This document shows positions 54,447-62,999 of a DNA stretch of 64,000 nucleotides, piece after piece. Each line of letters starts with the position of its first letter. Positions within the stretch are counted from its first letter, which is position 1. The DNA is from Methanolinea sp. (GTDB lineage: Archaea; Halobacteriota; Methanomicrobia; Methanomicrobiales; Methanospirillaceae). Both the position numbers and the translations under genes were made by a program. The stretch lies in contig JANIHI010000012.1 in assembly GCA_024518585.1 (NCBI GenBank), positions 1 through 64,000 of the forward strand, read 5' to 3'. Under the pieces are notes generated by a model that saw only the letters and a program-made list of their open reading frames with translations, did no database searches and was not told the DNA's origin.

Positions 54447-55346
54447 ATGTATATCGGGATCGACCATGGGACCTCCGCGATGCGGTTCTCCGGGGGAGAA
54501 GGCCACAGGTTCAAGATAAGCCGCGAAGAGGCAGTCAGGTTCGAGATAGGTGACCTGTCTGCCATATGCCCCATCGGGGAGATACAGGGTATTGCCCTTT
54601 CGTACTCCATGGGGGACAATTTTTCTGCCATATCCCCCCTCTCAGCCCTCGCGAACCGCGGTCTCATCAGCCGGGGAGGTGCCGGCAAGCATACCGGTGG
54701 GGGGACGCGGGTCTTTGACCAGGTCGCAAAGAGCGGCATTCCTGCCGTTGCAGTCCCCGGGCTGCACCGGCGCTCCCCTACCGACCCGCGGTTCCGTGTC
54801 TACTCCCACCAGGCGAGTCCTGAAAAGGTTGGCATTGCTTTCCGGGTGGTCAGGGACCTCGGCGGGGACGTCGTGGTATCTGATATCAGTTCAAACACTG
54901 TAACACTCCTCGTTGCGGACGGAAAGCTGAGAGGCGCCCTTGACGCCTGCATCTTTGCCCCTGGTACAGAGCATGGGGCCATCGACGTCGAGGCAATCCG
55001 GAAGATTGACAGCGGCGAGATCTCTGCAAACGAGGCGTTCCTTTCAGCCGGGGTGAACCATACTCTTCCGCCCGAAGAACGCCTCCCTGCACTTGCCCTC
55101 TTTGCCGCAATGGAATGCGCAGCCCTCCTGCTCCTGAACCCCCGCGCACGGGTTGCCCTCGCGGGGAGCATGGCGGGACACGTGGGTGACATGGTCAGTG
55201 ATCTCCTGGGGAGAAAGGTCACCCTCTATGACGAGTGGTGCGCAGCCGACGGCCTCTCACTCATAGCGGAGCAGGTCTTTTCCGGGAGGATAACAGAGAT
55301 CCTCGGCCTGCCGGTGGCGCCCGGAAATCACATCTCAACATTTTAG
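54447..55346 (+). CDS. mmp12: Methanogenesis marker protein 12 (299 aa)
   Basis: An ASKHA-fold protein (sugar kinase/Hsp70 type) restricted mainly to methanogens and without known function. The start MYIGIDHGTSAMRF contains the phosphate-binding DHGT loop; SDISSNTVTLLVADG and NPRARVALAGSMAGHVG are the second phosphate and adenosine loops. The ATG at 54447 is chosen at the fold start; an in-frame ATG lies at 54414. It stands 26 bases before porC, so co-transcription with the pyruvate oxidoreductase genes is possible. Confidence 0.82.
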   Translation: MYIGIDHGTSAMRFSGGEGHRFKISREEAVRFEIGDLSAICPIGEIQGIALSYSMGDNFSAISPLSALANRGLISRGGAGKHTGGGTRVFDQVAKSGIPAVAVPGLHRRSPTDPRFRVYSHQASPEKVGIAFRVVRDLGGDVVVSDISSNTVTLLVADGKLRGALDACIFAPGTEHGAIDVEAIRKIDSGEISANEAFLSAGVNHTLPPEERLPALALFAAMECAALLLLNPRARVALAGSMAGHVGDMVSDLLGRKVTLYDEWCAADGLSLIAEQVFSGRITEILGLPVAPGNHISTF

Positions 55347-55347
55347 T

Positions 55348-55359
55348 ATGATTAATCAT
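55348..55359. promoter_or_regulatory. Palindrome ATGATTAATCAT before porC
   Basis: A perfect 12-bp palindrome in the 26-base gap between mmp12 and porC, next to an AT-rich TTTTAGTAT element. It may be a promoter-operator for the por operon, although the spacing to the porC start is short for a TATA box inside the gap. Confidence 0.35.
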
Positions 55360-55372
55360 GTAAAATTATACA

Positions 55373-55924
55373 GTGATCTCTTTGCGCGAGCTGCGTATTC
55401 ATGGCCGTGGGGGCCAGGGTTCGGTCACTGCGGCAGAATTAATCGCCGTTGCGGCCTTTGCGGGTGGTGTGTACGCCCAGGCATTCCCGGCGTTCGGGGT
55501 CGAGAGGAGGGGTGCACCCGTCCAGGCGTTTGTCCGGTTTGATGACAAGAAAATTCGACTGCGGAGCCAGGTTTACGAACCTGACTACATCATCGTCCAG
55601 GATAGTACCCTCATCCGCGACGTGAACGTCTTTTACGGTGTCAAGGAAGGTGGCATTGTCATCGTGAACACCGAGAAACCCATCACAGAACAGGTTCCCC
55701 CGGGGGTCAGGGTGATTACGATCGATGCGACCACGATGGCGCTGAAACACCTGGGAGTTCCCATCACGAACACGACCCTGATGGGCGCATTTGCCGCGGC
55801 CAGCGGGGAGATCAACATCAATCCCCTCGAGGCAGCCATTCGCGGGCGATTCACGGGTGAAATGGCAGACAAGAACATTGCTGCAGCCCGGGATGCATAT
55901 ACCCACGTCAGGGGGGTGACGTAA
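55373..55924 (+). CDS. porC: Pyruvate:ferredoxin oxidoreductase subunit gamma (183 aa)
   Basis: Gamma subunit of the four-part archaeal enzyme that makes acetyl-CoA from pyruvate or the reverse. The family start is ELRIHGRGGQGSVTAAEL and the block FGVERRGAPVQAF is conserved. The start is GTG 55373, or a TTG at 55382. First gene of porCDAB. Confidence 0.94.
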   Translation: MISLRELRIHGRGGQGSVTAAELIAVAAFAGGVYAQAFPAFGVERRGAPVQAFVRFDDKKIRLRSQVYEPDYIIVQDSTLIRDVNVFYGVKEGGIVIVNTEKPITEQVPPGVRVITIDATTMALKHLGVPITNTTLMGAFAAASGEININPLEAAIRGRFTGEMADKNIAAARDAYTHVRGVT

Positions 55925-55929
55925 GGCCC

Positions 55930-56190
55930 ATGGCACTTGGTCTCGGCTGCTCGGCACGCCCGGGCAGCTCGCGTGCAAACCGGACGGGGTCCTGGAGAAC
56001 ATTTCGCCCTGTCTTTGTACATGACAAATGCAGCCGGTGCGGGCTCTGTATCCAGGTATGCCCCGAGGGATGCATCAGTGAGGGAGAAGGAGGCCTCCCC
56101 GTACCTGACTACGATTACTGCAAGGGATGCGGATTGTGCGCCGAGGAATGCCCGAGCGAGGCGATCGAGATGAAAAAGGAGGAGAAATAG
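55930..56190 (+). CDS. porD: Pyruvate:ferredoxin oxidoreductase subunit delta, ferredoxin (86 aa)
   Basis: Ferredoxin-like subunit with two [4Fe-4S] motifs, CSRCGLCIQVCP and CKGCGLCAEECP. It lies 5 bases after porC and 1 base before porA. An N-terminal extension of about 28 residues (GSWRTFRPVFVHDKC) is usual for PorD. Confidence 0.94.
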   Translation: MALGLGCSARPGSSRANRTGSWRTFRPVFVHDKCSRCGLCIQVCPEGCISEGEGGLPVPDYDYCKGCGLCAEECPSEAIEMKKEEK

Positions 56191-56191
56191 G

Positions 56192-57349
56192 ATGATGGAG
56201 ATCATGGAAGGGTCGCATGCCGTGGCCCATGCAGTGAAGATGTGCAGACCCGAGGTCATTGCTGCGTATCCGATCACTCCCCAGACCCACATCGTCGAGG
56301 CGCTCGCAGAGATGGTTGCAAACTGCACCCTGGATGCCGAATACATCACGGTTGAGAGCGAATTTTCGGCTCTCTCAGCATGCCTTGGGGCAAGTGCGGC
56401 AGGGTCCCGGGTGTATTCTGCAACGACATCGCAGGGCCTGGCTCTGATGTTCGAGGTCTGTTTCAATACTGCAGGGATGCGTTTCCCGGTCGTGATGTCG
56501 ATCGTCAACAGGGCCCTCGGCGCTCCCCTCTCCATCTGGAACGACCAGCAGGACTCCATTTCCCTGCGCGACTCAGGGTGGCTCCAGTTCTATGCCGAGG
56601 ATAACCAGGAGGCAACAGACCTCCACTACCTGGCATACAGGGTCGCCGAACACAAGGACGTCCTTCTCCCCGCATTCGTCTGCTTTGACGGCTTCATCCT
56701 CTCCCATACCTACGAGCCCGTGGAAATGCTCACCCAGGACCAGGTTGACAGCTACCTCCCTCCCTACAGGCCGGTCCTGCGCCTGGACAGTGCTGACCCT
56801 GTCTCGATAGGGCTCTTTGCCGCGCCGGACTACTACATGGAATTCCGGTACCTTGTCGACCGCGCATTGAAGGGATCGGCCGGTGTCATCCAGGCCTCCG
56901 GCAGGGAGTTTGGGGAGATGTTCGGCAGGGACTACAGCGCCCTTGTGGAGGAGTACAGGCTCGAGGACGCGGATTGCGCCATCGTTGCCATGGGGTCGAT
57001 CTGCGGGACGGTCAAGGACGCCATCGACGACATGAGAAAGGATGGTATAAAGGCAGGTCTTCTCCGGATCCGGACGTTCCGGCCTTTCCCGGCAGAAGAG
57101 GTCCGCAAAGCCCTTGACGGGGTCTCCTCTGTCGCGGTCCTGGACAAGAATATTTCCCTCGGGGCCAAGGGAGCCGTCTGCATGGAGGTCAGGGATGCCC
57201 TCTACGGGACCCAGATCCCTGTCCAGGGGTACATCATTGCGCTCGGGGGCAGGGACGTGAGAAAGAAAGATGTGCGGAATGTCGTTGACCTGACGCGGTC
57301 AGGAAAAGGAGATATCTTCTATGGCCTTCGGAATGAGGTGCTGAAATGA
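56192..57349 (+). CDS. porA: Pyruvate:ferredoxin oxidoreductase subunit alpha (385 aa)
   Basis: Substrate-binding alpha subunit. Motifs are [18 protein letters not shown] and the block [20 protein letters not shown]; the C-terminal part has [12 protein letters not shown], typical of PorA. Its end overlaps porB by 4 bases (ATGA). In a hydrogenotrophic methanogen the enzyme mainly makes pyruvate from acetyl-CoA for biosynthesis. Confidence 0.95.
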   Translation: MMEIMEGSHAVAHAVKMCRPEVIAAYPITPQTHIVEALAEMVANCTLDAEYITVESEFSALSACLGASAAGSRVYSATTSQGLALMFEVCFNTAGMRFPVVMSIVNRALGAPLSIWNDQQDSISLRDSGWLQFYAEDNQEATDLHYLAYRVAEHKDVLLPAFVCFDGFILSHTYEPVEMLTQDQVDSYLPPYRPVLRLDSADPVSIGLFAAPDYYMEFRYLVDRALKGSAGVIQASGREFGEMFGRDYSALVEEYRLEDADCAIVAMGSICGTVKDAIDDMRKDGIKAGLLRIRTFRPFPAEEVRKALDGVSSVAVLDKNISLGAKGAVCMEVRDALYGTQIPVQGYIIALGGRDVRKKDVRNVVDLTRSGKGDIFYGLRNEVLK

Positions 57350-58239
57350 CAGGGGATTCGTGTTCTCTGTTTGAGGTCGGACACCGGGCATGTGGCGGGT
57401 GCGCTGCGGCCCTTGCGGCACGCACGATCCTTAATGCCGCGGGAAAGGACACAATCATCGTCTCTGCAACGGGGTGCATGGAAGTCTTCTCGACGCCGTA
57501 CCCTGAAACAGCATGGAAGGTCCCCTGGATCCATTCGCTCTTTGAAAACAACGCGGCAGTGGCGTCCGGCATATCAGCTGCCCTTAAAAAGCAGGGGCGC
57601 AAGGAAAAGGTCATTGCCCTCGGTGGTGATGGTGCGACCTTTGACATCGGGATGCTCTGCCTGTCCGGGGCGTTTGAGCGTGGCCATGACTTCGTGTACA
57701 TCTGTTACGACAACGAGGCCTACATGAACACCGGCATCCAGAGGTCAGGGGCGACACCCTACGATGCATCGACCACGACGAGCCCGGCCGGAAAGTGCTC
57801 TATGGGGAACCGGAGGCCAAAGAAGGACCTCCCTGCCATCCTTGCAGCACATGGAGCACCTTATGTGGCCACAGCCTCCATCGCGTATCTCCCCGACTTA
57901 AAAAAGAAAGTCCAAAAAGCCCTGGAGACCGAGGGACCCTGCTACGTTCAGGTCCATGCACCCTGCTGCACGGGGTGGGGTTTTGAGGGGGAAAAGACAA
58001 TTGCCATTGCCAAACTGGCGATCGAGACCGGTCTCTTTGTCAGCTATGAAATGGAGAACGGCACGGTCACACGGGTCAAAAAGGTGGTCAGGAGGCCGGT
58101 CGAGGAGTACCTTAGGGAGCAGCGCCGGTTCCGGCACCTCTTCCGCCCGGTCAGAAACGATGCAGAAATTGCCAAGATCCAGGCAATTGCCGACAAGAAC
58201 GCCGAGAAGTTTGGAATCGATATCAAGATCAAGAAATAA
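57346..58239 (+). CDS. porB: Pyruvate:ferredoxin oxidoreductase subunit beta (297 aa)
   Basis: TPP and cluster-binding beta subunit. The [4Fe-4S] cysteines are in [15 protein letters not shown] and CCTGWG; the TPP motif is [20 protein letters not shown] followed by [18 protein letters not shown]. Length is normal. Last gene of porCDAB. Confidence 0.96.
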   Translation: MTGDSCSLFEVGHRACGGCAAALAARTILNAAGKDTIIVSATGCMEVFSTPYPETAWKVPWIHSLFENNAAVASGISAALKKQGRKEKVIALGGDGATFDIGMLCLSGAFERGHDFVYICYDNEAYMNTGIQRSGATPYDASTTTSPAGKCSMGNRRPKKDLPAILAAHGAPYVATASIAYLPDLKKKVQKALETEGPCYVQVHAPCCTGWGFEGEKTIAIAKLAIETGLFVSYEMENGTVTRVKKVVRRPVEEYLREQRRFRHLFRPVRNDAEIAKIQAIADKNAEKFGIDIKIKK

Positions 58240-58303
58240 ATTACCAATATCCCTAGAGAAACTCTTTTTATCCGGCCCTGGTCAATAGGGTAAGAGAAAA
58301 CGG

Positions 58304-58693
58304 ATGTCTGTGGGCAGGGGGTTCCGGATCCTCGTCATGGACGATGACGAGGGGATACAGGATGTCGTCCGGATAATGCTCGGCCGCCTCGGATACCGCG
58401 TGGCCGTCGTTCCGGATGGCGTTAGTGCGGTCATCGCCTACCAGCGGGCGCAAAACGAGGGCGATCCGTTCGATCTTGTCATCCTCGACCTGTCTGTCGA
58501 GGGGGGGAAGGGGGGCCTTGAGACCCTCGAAGACCTCAAAATTGTTGATCCCAACATCGTGGCCCTGATTACAACCGGTTTCACGGGAGAGCCGGTTTTT
58601 TCCCGTTACCGGGAATATGGATTTGCCGGGGCGGTAGCAAAACCCTATCGCATGAAAGACCTGGACGACGCTATCAGGGCAGTGCTCTCCTGA
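58304..58693 (+). CDS. Stand-alone response regulator receiver (129 aa)
   Basis: A single receiver domain with acidic Asp13-15, phosphoacceptor Asp62 (LVILDLSVEGG), Thr90 and Lys113 (VAKPY). The loop after the phosphoacceptor carries an unusual GGKGG in place of the usual MP turn, as in receivers linked to hybrid kinases. No kinase is nearby. A T-rich TATA-like element (TTTTTATC) lies about 40 bases upstream. Confidence 0.88.
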   Translation: MSVGRGFRILVMDDDEGIQDVVRIMLGRLGYRVAVVPDGVSAVIAYQRAQNEGDPFDLVILDLSVEGGKGGLETLEDLKIVDPNIVALITTGFTGEPVFSRYREYGFAGAVAKPYRMKDLDDAIRAVLS

Positions 58694-58703
58694 ATCACCA
58701 CCC

Positions 58704-59321
58704 TCATTTCCCGGGTTTTTTCCAGGTGAGGAGGAACGGCACCAGCAGGACAATTGCGATGATGACCCAGAAATTGGCAAAAATGTACAGGAGATCTTCC
58801 CGACCCCTGTCATAGAAACGGACCTCGGCGACCCTGGTCGCATTCCACGTGACGGATACTCCCCCGTCATCTCGGGCTGTGACAACGCCCCCCGCGCTGA
58901 TCATCCCCAGCGCGGGGTTCCGCACATCCAGCCCTTCGGGGAGAATGACTGTAACGTGGCGCGCTGATTCAAATGCGGCCATGAAATGATTTTGCCTGAC
59001 CGGGCCCTGGAATGAAAGCGTGTAATTCCCCCTCGGGAAAGTTATGACAGAGTCACGGTCCCAGGTAAATCCGCAGGGATTGCAGGCCCCGGAGAGGACC
59101 ACGTCCCTGACCACCAGGGGGACCCTCTCCCCCAGGACTCCGGTCTCGAAAAACTCGTACCGTTCAGCGTCGGTCAGTTCCACCGAGGCATTGAATGCCG
59201 TCCCGTCCGGAAGGATCCTGTACTCTGCGGTGGATGCTGCGACAGGCAGGACTACGAGGAGGACTGCAGTGCAGAGAGCAGCGAGGGCAGGTCCGCGTCT
59301 ATCTCCAGGGGGCTTGCGCAT
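58704..59321 (-). CDS. Exported membrane-anchored protein (205 aa)
   Basis: The N terminus has a signal peptide (basic stretch, then ALAALCTAVLLVVLPVAA); the C terminus has one membrane helix followed by a short lysine-rich cytosolic tail. The outer domain is beta-rich and holds a CNPC pair that could form a disulfide or bind metal. It may belong to the DUF5803-like group of euryarchaeal proteins, which I cannot confirm. The start lies within thrC, overlapping by 70 bases. Confidence 0.72.
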   Translation of the reverse strand: MRKPPGDRRGPALAALCTAVLLVVLPVAASTAEYRILPDGTAFNASVELTDAERYEFFETGVLGERVPLVVRDVVLSGACNPCGFTWDRDSVITFPRGNYTLSFQGPVRQNHFMAAFESARHVTVILPEGLDVRNPALGMISAGGVVTARDDGGVSVTWNATRVAEVRFYDRGREDLLYIFANFWVIIAIVLLVPFLLTWKKPGK

Positions 59322-60463
59322 TGTCTTATCACAGTCTCCGGGTCCTTGAGGAGGTGCCCGGTCACCACGCACACGATCTTTTCGTCCTTGTCAATACTCC
59401 CGTTCTCGACGAGCTTCTTGACCCCCGCGACAGACGCGGCAGAGGCGGGTTCGACACCGATACCCTCGTTCTGGGCAAGCATCCGTTGCATGGCAAGGAT
59501 CTCGTCATCCGTGACGGACTCGGCCGTGCCGCCGGTCTTCCGGATCGCGGCAAGAGCCTTTTCAGCATTGACGGGGGCCCCGATACGGATTGCAGTGGCA
59601 ACGGTCTCGGGGTGAGGTTCGGGTTCAACCTCGGCGAGCCCCTCCCGGATAGCCCTCACGACAGGCATTGAACCTTCGGCCTGGATCCCGGTCATCATGG
59701 GCATCCTCTCCAGGAAACCAAGCTTTTCAAGTTCCACACAGCCTTTATAGACCGCCGATATGTTCCCTGCATTCCCAACAGGAAGGACGATGCGGTCCGG
59801 CACTTCACCCAGCTGGTCAATGGCCTCAAAACCGATCGTCTTCTGTCCCTCCAGGCGGAAGGGGTTCACCGAGTTGAGGAGGTAGAGCCCATGGGTGAGG
59901 CAGAGCTCATGGACCATCTCAAGAGCCCTGTCAAAATTCCCCCGAATGGAGAGAACCTTTGCGCCGTGCATCAGGGCCTGGGCTACCTTTCCGAGCGCAA
60001 CTTTACCGGCGGGAAGGAGGACAACCGCGGGGATACCCGCCCTCGCGGCATAGGCAGCGAGGCTTGCCGAGGTATTGCCCGTGCTTGCGCACGCAACCGA
60101 CGATTTTTTCAGCTGGATAGCCATGCTGACGCCGACCGTCATGCCCCTGTCCTTGAAGGACCCTGTCGGGTTCATGCCCTCGTGTTTTGCATAAAGGAAG
60201 GGGAGGCCCAGTTCTTCCCCGATCCGGGTCAGGTGATAGAGGGGGGTTCCCCCCTCGTTGAGAGTGACCGGGGAGACTGACACGGGGAGGAGCTCACGGT
60301 ACCTCCAGACGGAGAGGGGTCTCTTCTCCCAGGCAGACCGCGTGATAGTGACAGCATCCAGGTCGTACTCCACTGCCAGGAGATGGCCGCAGCGCGTGCA
60401 GTGGTAAATAATCTCATCAGGCGGGTAGGCCTTTGCGCACCTGACGCACACGAGACGGAACAT
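59252..60463 (-). CDS. thrC: Threonine synthase (403 aa)
   Basis: PLP enzyme that makes threonine from O-phosphohomoserine. The N terminus is a zinc-ribbon (CVRC and CTRCG), common in archaeal ThrC. The PLP lysine lies in GSFKDRGMT and the phosphate-binding loop is CASTGNTSASLAAY. The ATG at 60463 was chosen at the ribbon start. Threonine is also a precursor of the phosphothreonine part of coenzyme B. Confidence 0.94.
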   Translation of the reverse strand: MFRLVCVRCAKAYPPDEIIYHCTRCGHLLAVEYDLDAVTITRSAWEKRPLSVWRYRELLPVSVSPVTLNEGGTPLYHLTRIGEELGLPFLYAKHEGMNPTGSFKDRGMTVGVSMAIQLKKSSVACASTGNTSASLAAYAARAGIPAVVLLPAGKVALGKVAQALMHGAKVLSIRGNFDRALEMVHELCLTHGLYLLNSVNPFRLEGQKTIGFEAIDQLGEVPDRIVLPVGNAGNISAVYKGCVELEKLGFLERMPMMTGIQAEGSMPVVRAIREGLAEVEPEPHPETVATAIRIGAPVNAEKALAAIRKTGGTAESVTDDEILAMQRMLAQNEGIGVEPASAASVAGVKKLVENGSIDKDEKIVCVVTGHLLKDPETVIRQCASPLEIDADLPSLLSALQSSS

Positions 60464-60540
60464 GCGTGTAATATAGGCGGTCCCCCTGTAAATAGGAGGG
60501 GGATGGTGAGAAAACCCGGGGGAGGGGCCGCCGGGAAATT

Positions 60541-61362
60541 TCACGTCTCCCTGGTGACTGAACCGTTTCCGGGAACACTTGAGTTGCCACCCGGTGACAG
60601 GTCAGAACGCCGGTCTTGAGTCACGGGAAATGCAGACCGGACCCTTTCGACGAGGTCTGGGCTCAATTCGCAGGAATAGACTCCTTCTTTGCATCCAGCG
60701 TGGCAGAGGATGGCACCAGTCGGATCTGCGACGAGGGAGCCACCGGCGTATGTGTCAACCGGCGTTTCACCCGTGGTATTGATCCCTGCGACATACATCT
60801 GGAACTCGAGTGCACGCGCCCTGATGAAGAGATCCCAGTGTGCCTGCCGGGAGGCAGGCCAGGCAGCGGGAACGAGGACGGCATGGACACCGGCGTCTGC
60901 ATACAGTGAAAAGAGGGACGCGAAGCGGAGGTCATAGCAGATGGCAAGGCCGCATGTCATCCCGGCAAGAGTACATATCCCGACTGTATTGCCCCTCTGG
61001 AAGTGCCGGTCCTCGCCTGCGGGGGAGAAGAGGTGGCACTTCGAGTATGTTGCCAGTATGTTCCCGGCCGGCCCCATGACAAAACACGTGTTCCGGGGAA
61101 GGGGGTAAGAGATTTCCCGCAGGGAACCGAGAATCGCAATGGAATACTCTTCTGCAAGGGACGCGATGCGCCCAACGAGAGGTCCGTCCAGGTCCTCGGC
61201 ATTCCGGGACGACGCCGGGTCCCACCCCGTGGCGAACTGTTCGGGGAAGCAGACGATATCGGCGCCGCTGCGGGATGCCCGGGCTATGCAGGGCTCGACG
61301 CGTTCAAGGGTCGCACGCGGCTCTTCCCAGACACTCTGTACCTGTGCACAGCACAGTCTCAT
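60541..61362 (-). CDS. Carbon-nitrogen hydrolase of the nitrilase superfamily (273 aa)
   Basis: The catalytic triad of the superfamily is intact: Glu in CFPEQFATGWD, Lys in YSKCHLFSPAGE and Cys in AICYDLRFASLF. The group includes omega-amidases and N-carbamoyl hydrolases, so the substrate is open; the pattern is closest to the omega-amidase/Nit2 type. The ATG at 61362 (MRLCCAQVQ) is the fold start. It lies 77 bases before thrC. Confidence 0.88.
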   Translation of the reverse strand: MRLCCAQVQSVWEEPRATLERVEPCIARASRSGADIVCFPEQFATGWDPASSRNAEDLDGPLVGRIASLAEEYSIAILGSLREISYPLPRNTCFVMGPAGNILATYSKCHLFSPAGEDRHFQRGNTVGICTLAGMTCGLAICYDLRFASLFSLYADAGVHAVLVPAAWPASRQAHWDLFIRARALEFQMYVAGINTTGETPVDTYAGGSLVADPTGAILCHAGCKEGVYSCELSPDLVERVRSAFPVTQDRRSDLSPGGNSSVPGNGSVTRET

Positions 61363-61572
61363 ACCTGTCAATAAGGTATCGGGAAACGTCTTTTTGTTTT
61401 CTCCTGCGCAGGACGAATGTGGTCCAACCGTCCCCCATGCCAGCGGAGAAACACCTTGAAAGACCGCCTGTTTGCCCCCCGTGCGCAGCGTTTGCGGTGA
61501 AGTGAAAACCAAGGGCTAATCCCGGAACGAAAAAAAAACCACATGATTCTCTTCGAGACACAAGGATACAAA

Positions 61573-61598
61573 ATGAAAATCGCGGATGCGATTTTCAT
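61573..61598 (-). terminator. Hairpin terminator after ndk
   Basis: A perfect 11-bp stem with a 4-base loop (ATGAAAATCGC at 61573-61583 and GCGATTTTCAT at 61588-61598), 25 bases after the ndk stop codon. A pyrimidine-rich T-containing run lies between. It closes the ribosomal-protein and ndk transcript. The remaining gap 61363-61572 shows no gene. Confidence 0.6.
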
Positions 61599-61622
61599 AG
61601 TAGAAAAAGAAAGGACCGTTTC

Positions 61623-62072
61623 CTACTCGTAGAGTGCGGATTCATCCGCACGCTTGTAGGTCACGATCTCTCCGGGATTAAAGTGGATGGCTATTTCCCG
61701 CTCCGCACTTGCGGGGGAATCGGAAGCATGGATGACGTTTCTCCCGGTGTCCATGGCAAGGTCGCCCCGGATGGTCCCGGGTTCAGCGTCGCCTGGGTTG
61801 GTCGCCCCTACCATGCGCCGCACGACCCGCACGGCGTCTCTGCCTTCCCACACCATCAGGAAACAGGGGCCACTCTCGATAAAGTGGCGCAGAGAGGGGA
61901 AGAACGGTTTTTCGATGTGCTCCCTGTACTGTTCAAGGACCTTCTTTTCCGTCAGTCGCTCGAACCGTGCAGCAACGAGCTTGAGCCCCTTGCCCTCAAG
62001 CCGGGAGATGACCTCGCCGATGAGCCCCCGTGCAACTCCATCCGGCTTGACCATCACGAAGGTGCGGTCCAT
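61623..62072 (-). CDS. ndk: Nucleoside diphosphate kinase (149 aa)
   Basis: Transfers the gamma phosphate between nucleoside triphosphates. The start [18 protein letters not shown] and the catalytic histidine in [17 protein letters not shown] are exact family marks. It is the last gene of a cluster rpl7ae-rps28e-rpl24e-ndk, a common archaeal order, with 6 bases to rpl24e. Confidence 0.97.
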   Translation of the reverse strand: MDRTFVMVKPDGVARGLIGEVISRLEGKGLKLVAARFERLTEKKVLEQYREHIEKPFFPSLRHFIESGPCFLMVWEGRDAVRVVRRMVGATNPGDAEPGTIRGDLAMDTGRNVIHASDSPASAEREIAIHFNPGEIVTYKRADESALYE

Positions 62073-62078
62073 CCGTGA

Positions 62079-62270
62079 TCACTCCTTGCCCGCTGCCTTC
62101 CGTCCCGCTTCTGTCCACGGTACGCGCCGGGGTGCTCTCCCGAGGCGGAAATTGTTCTGGCATTTTGTGCTGCAGAAGTAAAAGACAGAGCCGTCCCTGC
62201 GCACGAACATCTTCCCGGTGCCAGGTTCAATGTTATCCCCGCAAAAACTGCAGTTTCTCTGTTCGACCAT
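62079..62270 (-). CDS. rpl24e: Ribosomal protein eL24 (63 aa)
   Basis: Small zinc-binding protein of the large subunit. The four cysteines are in CSFCG and CSTKC. The ATG at 62270 is chosen because GGTGAG lies six bases upstream; an ATG at 62276 has no room for a ribosome binding site. It follows rps28e by 7 bases. Confidence 0.94.
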   Translation of the reverse strand: MVEQRNCSFCGDNIEPGTGKMFVRRDGSVFYFCSTKCQNNFRLGRAPRRVPWTEAGRKAAGKE

Positions 62271-62277
62271 GTCCATC

Positions 62278-62487
62278 TCACCGCCGGGAGAGCTTCTTTG
62301 CCTCACGCTCTGTTTCAAGGAGCATCAGGATGTCCCCCTCGCGGATCGGGCCGACCGTGTTCCGGGTAATGATCCGGCCTTTGTTCGGTCCATCGAGGAT
62401 CCTGCACTTCACCTGCATGGCTTCTCCATGCATCCCGGTAGAGCCGATCACCTCAATCACCTCTGCGGGAGTCCCATCATCAGCCAT
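62278..62487 (-). CDS. rps28e: Ribosomal protein eS28 (69 aa)
   Basis: Small-subunit protein with the OB-fold signature [26 protein letters not shown] and the C-terminal [11 protein letters not shown]. Length and order (after rpl7ae, before rpl24e) are standard for archaea. Confidence 0.97.
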   Translation of the reverse strand: MADDGTPAEVIEVIGSTGMHGEAMQVKCRILDGPNKGRIITRNTVGPIREGDILMLLETEREAKKLSRR

Positions 62488-62494
62488 GGCCCTT

Positions 62495-62863
62495 TCACGC
62501 TCTCAGTTCGCTGACCTGCTTGATGATCTCATCGACCAGTTCCTTTGCCTTCCCCGGCTTGACGATGGCTGCGGCCGCTGACCCCACGTCAAGTCCGCTG
62601 GCCGTCCCGATATCGTTCTGCTTGTTGATGAAGAGGAACGGGATCTTCTTCTCCTCGCAAAGCGGGGGGAGGTGCATGACGATCTCTTCGGGTTCAACAT
62701 CGGCCCCGATGAGGACAAGTGCAGCAATGCTGCGTTCAATGGCCTTTGTTGCCTCGTTGGATCCCTTCTTGATCTTCCCCGTCTCCCTCGCTATCTCCAG
62801 GGCTTCGAGGGCCTTGTTCTGGATCTCTTCAGAAACCTGGAATTTGACATATGACTTTGCCAT
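62495..62863 (-). CDS. rpl7ae: Ribosomal protein eL8 / L7Ae, kink-turn binding (122 aa)
   Basis: Binds kink-turns in rRNA, box C/D and H/ACA guide RNAs and RNase P. The RNA-binding block is [26 protein letters not shown], followed by [12 protein letters not shown]. It is the first gene of the cluster. Its leader (62864 to about 62930) holds a kink-turn-like fold, described separately, which suggests autoregulation. Confidence 0.97.
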   Translation of the reverse strand: MAKSYVKFQVSEEIQNKALEALEIARETGKIKKGSNEATKAIERSIAALVLIGADVEPEEIVMHLPPLCEEKKIPFLFINKQNDIGTASGLDVGSAAAAIVKPGKAKELVDEIIKQVSELRA

Positions 62864-62873
62864 GACTCACCTC

Positions 62874-62905
62874 ATTCAGGAGTTGCAAAAGCTCCCTCAT
62901 CACTC
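62874..62905 (-). promoter_or_regulatory. Candidate kink-turn in the rpl7ae leader
   Basis: On the minus strand the leader has GATGAGGGAG (62892-62901) and, nine bases on, CTCCTGA (62876-62882). GGGAG pairs with CTCCT (one G-U), and each strand then carries GA, giving tandem sheared G-A pairs after a 3-base GAT bulge. This is the kink-turn consensus; exact box C (GTGATGA) and box D (CTGA) matches overlap it. The outer stem is weak by eye (two pairs). The ribosome binding site follows at once, so L7Ae binding could block translation. Pairing is seen; regulation is inference. Confidence 0.6.
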
Positions 62906-62951
62906 ATCAGTCAGTATCGACGATGCAGCCATATCATTTCGACAGGTGCAG

Positions 62952-62959
62952 GCATAAAG
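62952..62959 (-). promoter_or_regulatory. TATA-like element of the rpl7ae cluster
   Basis: CTTTATGC on the minus strand, about 90 bases before the rpl7ae start. It would place the transcription start near 62930, so the mRNA would contain the whole candidate kink-turn. The match to the TATA consensus is moderate. Confidence 0.45.
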
Positions 62960-62999
62960 GTTTGGAAGAACCCGGGTGCCCGCGGATTTTTCGCTGGAA

